A DNA stretch of 64,000 nt, from positions 124,001 to 188,000 of the forward strand of contig NZ_QULN01000004.1 of the NCBI RefSeq assembly GCF_003481705.1, in the 5' to 3' direction. The position numbers and the translations under genes were made by a program. Each line of letters begins with the position of its first letter. Position 1 is the first letter of the stretch. The DNA comes from Butyricicoccus sp. OM04-18BH. GTDB lineage: Bacteria; Bacillota; Clostridia; Oscillospirales; Butyricicoccaceae. The notes below the pieces were generated by a model that made no database searches, was not told the origin of the DNA, and was given only the letters and a program-made list of their open reading frames with translations. Positions 60,895 through 64,000 of the stretch are shown here, piece after piece.

Positions 60895-62154
60895 ATGGGA
60901 AGAGCATTGATCATCGGCTGCGGCGGCGTTGCCGGCGTTGTCATTCACAAGTGCTGCCAGAACAGCGACGTTTTCGAGGAAATTATGATCGCGTCCCGCA
61001 CCAAGAGCAAGTGCGACGCCATCAAGGAGAAGCTCGACGGCACGACCGCGACCAAGATCCGCACCGCAAAGGTGGACGCGGACAACGTGGACGAGCTGTG
61101 CGCGCTCATCGACGAGTACAAGCCGGACATCGTCATGAATATCGCTCTGCCGTATCAGGATCTGACCATCATGGACGCCTGCCTCAAGTGCGGCGTCAAC
61201 TACATGGATACCGCCAACTACGAGCCGGAGGACACCGACGATCCGGAGTGGCGCGCCATTTACGAGAAGCGCTGCAAGGACGAGGGCTTTACCGCGTACT
61301 TTGACTACTCCTGGCAGTGGGCGTACAAGAAAAAGTTTGAGGAGGCCGGTCTGACCGCGCTGCTCGGCTCCGGCTTCGACCCGGGCGTAACGCAGGCGTA
61401 CTGCGCTTACGCACAGAAGCATCTGTTCGATGAAATCGACACCATCGACATTCTGGACTGCAACGGCGGCGACCACGGCTATCCGTTTGCGACCAACTTC
61501 AACCCGGAGATCAACCTGCGCGAGGTTTCCGCGCCGGGTTCGTACTGGGAGAACGGCCACTGGGTCGAGATTCCGGCAATGAGCATCAAGCGTGAGTACG
61601 ACTTCGATCAGGTCGGCCACAAGGATATGTACCTGCTCCATCACGAGGAGATCGAGTCGCTCGCGAAGAACATCCCGGGCGTCAAGCGCATCCGCTTCTT
61701 CATGACCTTCGGTCAGTCCTACCTGACCCACATGAAGTGCCTTGAGAACGTCGGCATGCTGTCCACCACCCCGATCGAGTTCGAGGGCCATCAGATCGTG
61801 CCGATCCAGTTCCTCAAGGCGCTGCTGCCCGACCCGGCGACCCTCGGTCCGCGCACCAAGGGCAAGACCAACATCGGCTGCATCTTCACCGGCAAGAAGG
61901 ACGGCAAGGAAAAGACCGCCTACATTTACAACGTCTGCGACCACGAGGAATGCTACCGCGAGGTCGGCTCGCAGGCCATCAGCTACACGACCGGCGTTCC
62001 GGCGATGATCGGCGCGGCGATGCTGCTGACCGGCAAGTGGAACAAGCCGGGCGTGTACACCGTCGAGGAGTTCGATCCCGATCCGTACATGGAGGCGCTG
62101 AACAAGTGGGGCCTGCCGTGGCAGATCGACGACAAGCCGGTGCTGGTGGACTGA
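60895..62154 (+). CDS. Carboxynorspermidine/carboxyspermidine dehydrogenase
   Basis: 419 residues from ATG 60895, preceded by GAGGAGG. Saccharopine-dehydrogenase-like enzyme that joins a diamine to aspartate semialdehyde by NADPH-dependent reduction. NAD(P)-binding I-I-G-C-G-G-V-A-G-V-V near residue 5, G-F-D-P-G-V-T-Q-A near 162 and L-D-C-N-G-G-D-H-G near 190. It is followed after 1 bp by the matching decarboxylase NspC. Whether the product is carboxyspermidine or carboxynorspermidine depends on the diamine available. Confidence 0.95.
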   Translation: MGRALIIGCGGVAGVVIHKCCQNSDVFEEIMIASRTKSKCDAIKEKLDGTTATKIRTAKVDADNVDELCALIDEYKPDIVMNIALPYQDLTIMDACLKCGVNYMDTANYEPEDTDDPEWRAIYEKRCKDEGFTAYFDYSWQWAYKKKFEEAGLTALLGSGFDPGVTQAYCAYAQKHLFDEIDTIDILDCNGGDHGYPFATNFNPEINLREVSAPGSYWENGHWVEIPAMSIKREYDFDQVGHKDMYLLHHEEIESLAKNIPGVKRIRFFMTFGQSYLTHMKCLENVGMLSTTPIEFEGHQIVPIQFLKALLPDPATLGPRTKGKTNIGCIFTGKKDGKEKTAYIYNVCDHEECYREVGSQAISYTTGVPAMIGAAMLLTGKWNKPGVYTVEEFDPDPYMEALNKWGLPWQIDDKPVLVD

Positions 62155-62155
62155 T

Positions 62156-63286
62156 ATGAGATTTACCGATCTTCCGACTCCCTGCTTTATCATCGACGAA
62201 AACCGCCTTGTGCAGAACCTTGCGGTGCTGCGCGACGTCGCGCGGCGCAGCGGCGCGAAGATCCTGCTCGCGCAGAAGGCGTTTTCCATGTTTTCGACCT
62301 ATCCGCTGCTGCGCGAATACCTCGCCGGAACGACCGCGTCCGGTCTGTTCGAGGCGCGGCTGGGTCACGAGGAATTCGGCGGCGAGACGCATGTCTATTC
62401 GCCCGCGTACACGCCGGACGAGTTCCATGAAATCCTGAATTATGCCGACCACATCGTGTTCAACTCGTTCACGCAGTGGAAAAAGTACGGCAATCTGGCG
62501 CGCGTGGCCGGAAAGAGCTGCGGTCTGCGTCTCAATCCGGAGTGCTCGACGCAGCCGAGCGACCACGCCATCTATGACCCGTGCGGCCCGACCTCGCGTC
62601 TGGGCATCACCGAGGCGAACTTTCAGCCTGACCTGCTCGACGGCATCGAGGGTTTCCATTTCCACACGCTGTGCGAGCAGAACGCGGACGATCTCGTGCG
62701 CACGGTCGCGGCGTTTGAAATGCGCTTCGGCCGCTACATGGAGGGCATGAAGTGGCTCAATCTCGGCGGCGGCCATCACATCACCCGTGCGGACTACGAT
62801 GTGGACGCGCTCGTCAACTGCATCATCTATCTGCGCGACAAGTACAAGGTGCAGATCTATCTCGAGCCGGGCGAGGCGGTCGTGCTGAACGCCGGCTATC
62901 TGGTCTCGACCGTGCTCGAGACCATGAAAAACCGCAAGGATATCGCCATTCTCGATACCTCGGCGGCGTGCCATATGCCGGACGTACTCGAAATGCCGTA
63001 CCGTCCGCCGGTCATGCGTGCGGACGAGCCGGGGTGCAAGGCGTTCGATTATCTGCTGACCGGCCGCACCTGTCTTGCGGGCGACGTCATCGGCGAGTAT
63101 TCGTTCGATGTGCCGCTGATGGCAGGCGAGCAGGTGGTTTTCGAGGATATGGCGCTGTACACCATGGTCAAGACCAATACGTTCAACGGTATGCCTCTGC
63201 CGCTGATCGCCGTCCGCCGTGCGGATGGCACGGACGAAGTCGTCCGCATGTTCAGCTATGAGGATTTCAAAAACCGACTGTCGTAA
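62156..63286 (+). CDS. nspC: Carboxynorspermidine decarboxylase
   Basis: 376 residues. Alanine-racemase-fold PLP decarboxylase that turns carboxyspermidine or carboxynorspermidine into the triamine. PLP Lys41 in L-A-Q-K-A-F; E-G-F-H-F-H-T-L near 162; G-G-G-H-H-I-T near 205; catalytic Cys region D-T-S-A-A-C-H-M-P near 268; E-P-G-E-A near 242. Last gene of the operon, coupled to the dehydrogenase (1-bp gap). Confidence 0.96.
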   Translation: MRFTDLPTPCFIIDENRLVQNLAVLRDVARRSGAKILLAQKAFSMFSTYPLLREYLAGTTASGLFEARLGHEEFGGETHVYSPAYTPDEFHEILNYADHIVFNSFTQWKKYGNLARVAGKSCGLRLNPECSTQPSDHAIYDPCGPTSRLGITEANFQPDLLDGIEGFHFHTLCEQNADDLVRTVAAFEMRFGRYMEGMKWLNLGGGHHITRADYDVDALVNCIIYLRDKYKVQIYLEPGEAVVLNAGYLVSTVLETMKNRKDIAILDTSAACHMPDVLEMPYRPPVMRADEPGCKAFDYLLTGRTCLAGDVIGEYSFDVPLMAGEQVVFEDMALYTMVKTNTFNGMPLPLIAVRRADGTDEVVRMFSYEDFKNRLS

Positions 63287-63295
63287 AAAAACAGG

Positions 63296-63327
63296 ACGAC
63301 CGTCTCCAGCCCGGAGACGGTCGTTTT
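63296..63327 (+). terminator. Terminator of the polyamine operon
   Basis: A perfect 12-bp stem (63296-63307 with 63313-63324) and 5-nt loop, closed by TTTT, starting 10 bp after nspC. Confidence 0.92.
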
Positions 63328-63364
63328 CTATACTCTTGGTATAATTATACGATTTGCAATCGTG

Positions 63365-64000
63365 AAATCTTCCGCCGTTCCGGCGGCTTGCCGCCGCAGG
63401 CGAGATTGGCTGCCGATGGGCAGGCTGGGCATTGCCGCCGTCTGGCGGCGGAGGTGCCGGTGTTCACCGGCGGGGTACGCCGTGCCCACGGCGAGGGGCA
63501 AAAGGGGGCAAGGGCACCGTATGGTTCCCTTGCCCCCTCTTGACTCCCCCAAACCCTCCTTTGCGCCGCGACTCCCTTCGGTCGCGCAGCGAAACGGGGG
63601 AAACGGGGGCTCGGTTCCGTGCGTCGGGCAGATTTTGGGACGCTGTAAGGCCCTGAGGTCAGCTTGCGTGGTTTGCCGCGCATAACAGTGCGCGGCCATC
63701 CGGTGCAGAGCGGCAGCTCTCCGCTGCGAAAAGCTCCGCTTCGATCAAGGGTGTACTCTTGGAGCACCAAACGCCCCTGTGGGCCCCTCGCATTTAGACG
63801 CGCGACCGCAGGGAGTCGCGTCCAAAGGAAGGTAAGGGGAGTCAAGAGGGGACAGGAAACCATTGGTGTCCTGTCCCCTTTTGCCCCTGCCGGTGGGCAC
63901 GGCGTCTCCGCCGCCGAAGGCGGCCACTTCCCACGCCATGTCATGGCGAACATCCCTCGTCCCGGGAGGGCCTATCTCGCCTGCGGCGGCAAGCCGCCGG
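63365..64000 (-). repeat. GC-rich long repeat, copy 2 (inverted) plus start of a third unit
   Basis: Matches the sequence at 56400-57000 in reverse orientation over about 580 bp, including the CGACTCCCTTCGGTCGCG block and the arms ending in CCCCCTCTTG. The last 60 bp (63937-64000) repeat the right end of copy 1 in the forward direction (ATGTCATGGCGAA to GGCAAGCCGCCGG), so another unit begins at the window edge. No supported gene lies in this stretch. Confidence 0.75.

Noticed and set aside
1..64000. CRISPR arrays, tRNA or rRNA genes
   Set aside because: No regularly spaced direct repeats and no recognisable tRNA or rRNA sequence were seen by reading; a computed search was not possible.

Overview
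The window looks like a chromosome segment from a gut-type Clostridia bacterium, probably Oscillospirales and perhaps close to Butyricicoccus or Agathobaculum (low confidence on genus). Reasons: AGGAGG-type ribosome sites throughout, SigG and Spo0A relatives, S-layer-homology anchoring, a Clostridia-type c-di-GMP-I riboswitch, a polyamine operon of the type found in Clostridia, and abundant large serine recombinases. Housekeeping genes are GC-rich, whereas the glycan island is clearly AT-rich. No rRNA, tRNA or CRISPR array was recognised.

Layout. 1-4384: a compact type I restriction-modification operon on the minus strand (XRE regulator, HsdM with a nuclease-like N-terminal domain, HsdS, and a fourth gene cut by the window edge). 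It is driven by a promoter that overlaps a long palindromic operator. 4480-8286: mobile-element debris (tnpV, a gene with two nonsense codons, an orphan Spo0A DNA-binding domain, a small RNA, a large serine recombinase with a small partner). 8368-13746: a RecQ-like helicase and two large unrecognised proteins. 14057-21890: an accessory segment with a Rep-like protein, an AAA ATPase, a zinc-finger/DUF960/amidoligase/class II glutamine amidotransferase cassette, an excisionase and three resolvase-like genes, the last of which has lost its catalytic residues.

21911-36678: a surface-polysaccharide island. It holds ABC export genes, rfbA, galE, four family-2-type glycosyltransferase genes (one fused to a GT4-like domain), a pyruvyl-transferase-like gene, a GT-C-like membrane protein, a GtrB/GtrA pair, and a second, nearly identical rfbA. 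The two rfbA copies bracket the variable AT-rich middle. 36680-40090: a gene remnant, then a c-di-GMP-I riboswitch upstream of a secreted beta-helix protein with S-layer-homology domains.

40167-48851: alkD-like, an XRE regulator, a large double-zinc-ribbon protein with a membrane partner, a second small-RNA copy and a second orphan Spo0A domain, a PDDEXK-family protein, and a SigG fragment abutting a SpoIVCA-like recombinase. 49072-56226: core metabolism (pta, pdxST, an alanine/glycine symporter beside an internally deleted relative, aroF, and a cell-wall amidase). 57506-63286: a polyamine operon (speD, speA, speE, carboxynorspermidine dehydrogenase, nspC) with a complex attenuated leader and a ladder of stem-loops between speD and speA. 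It lies between inverted copies of a GC-rich repeat that runs off the right edge.
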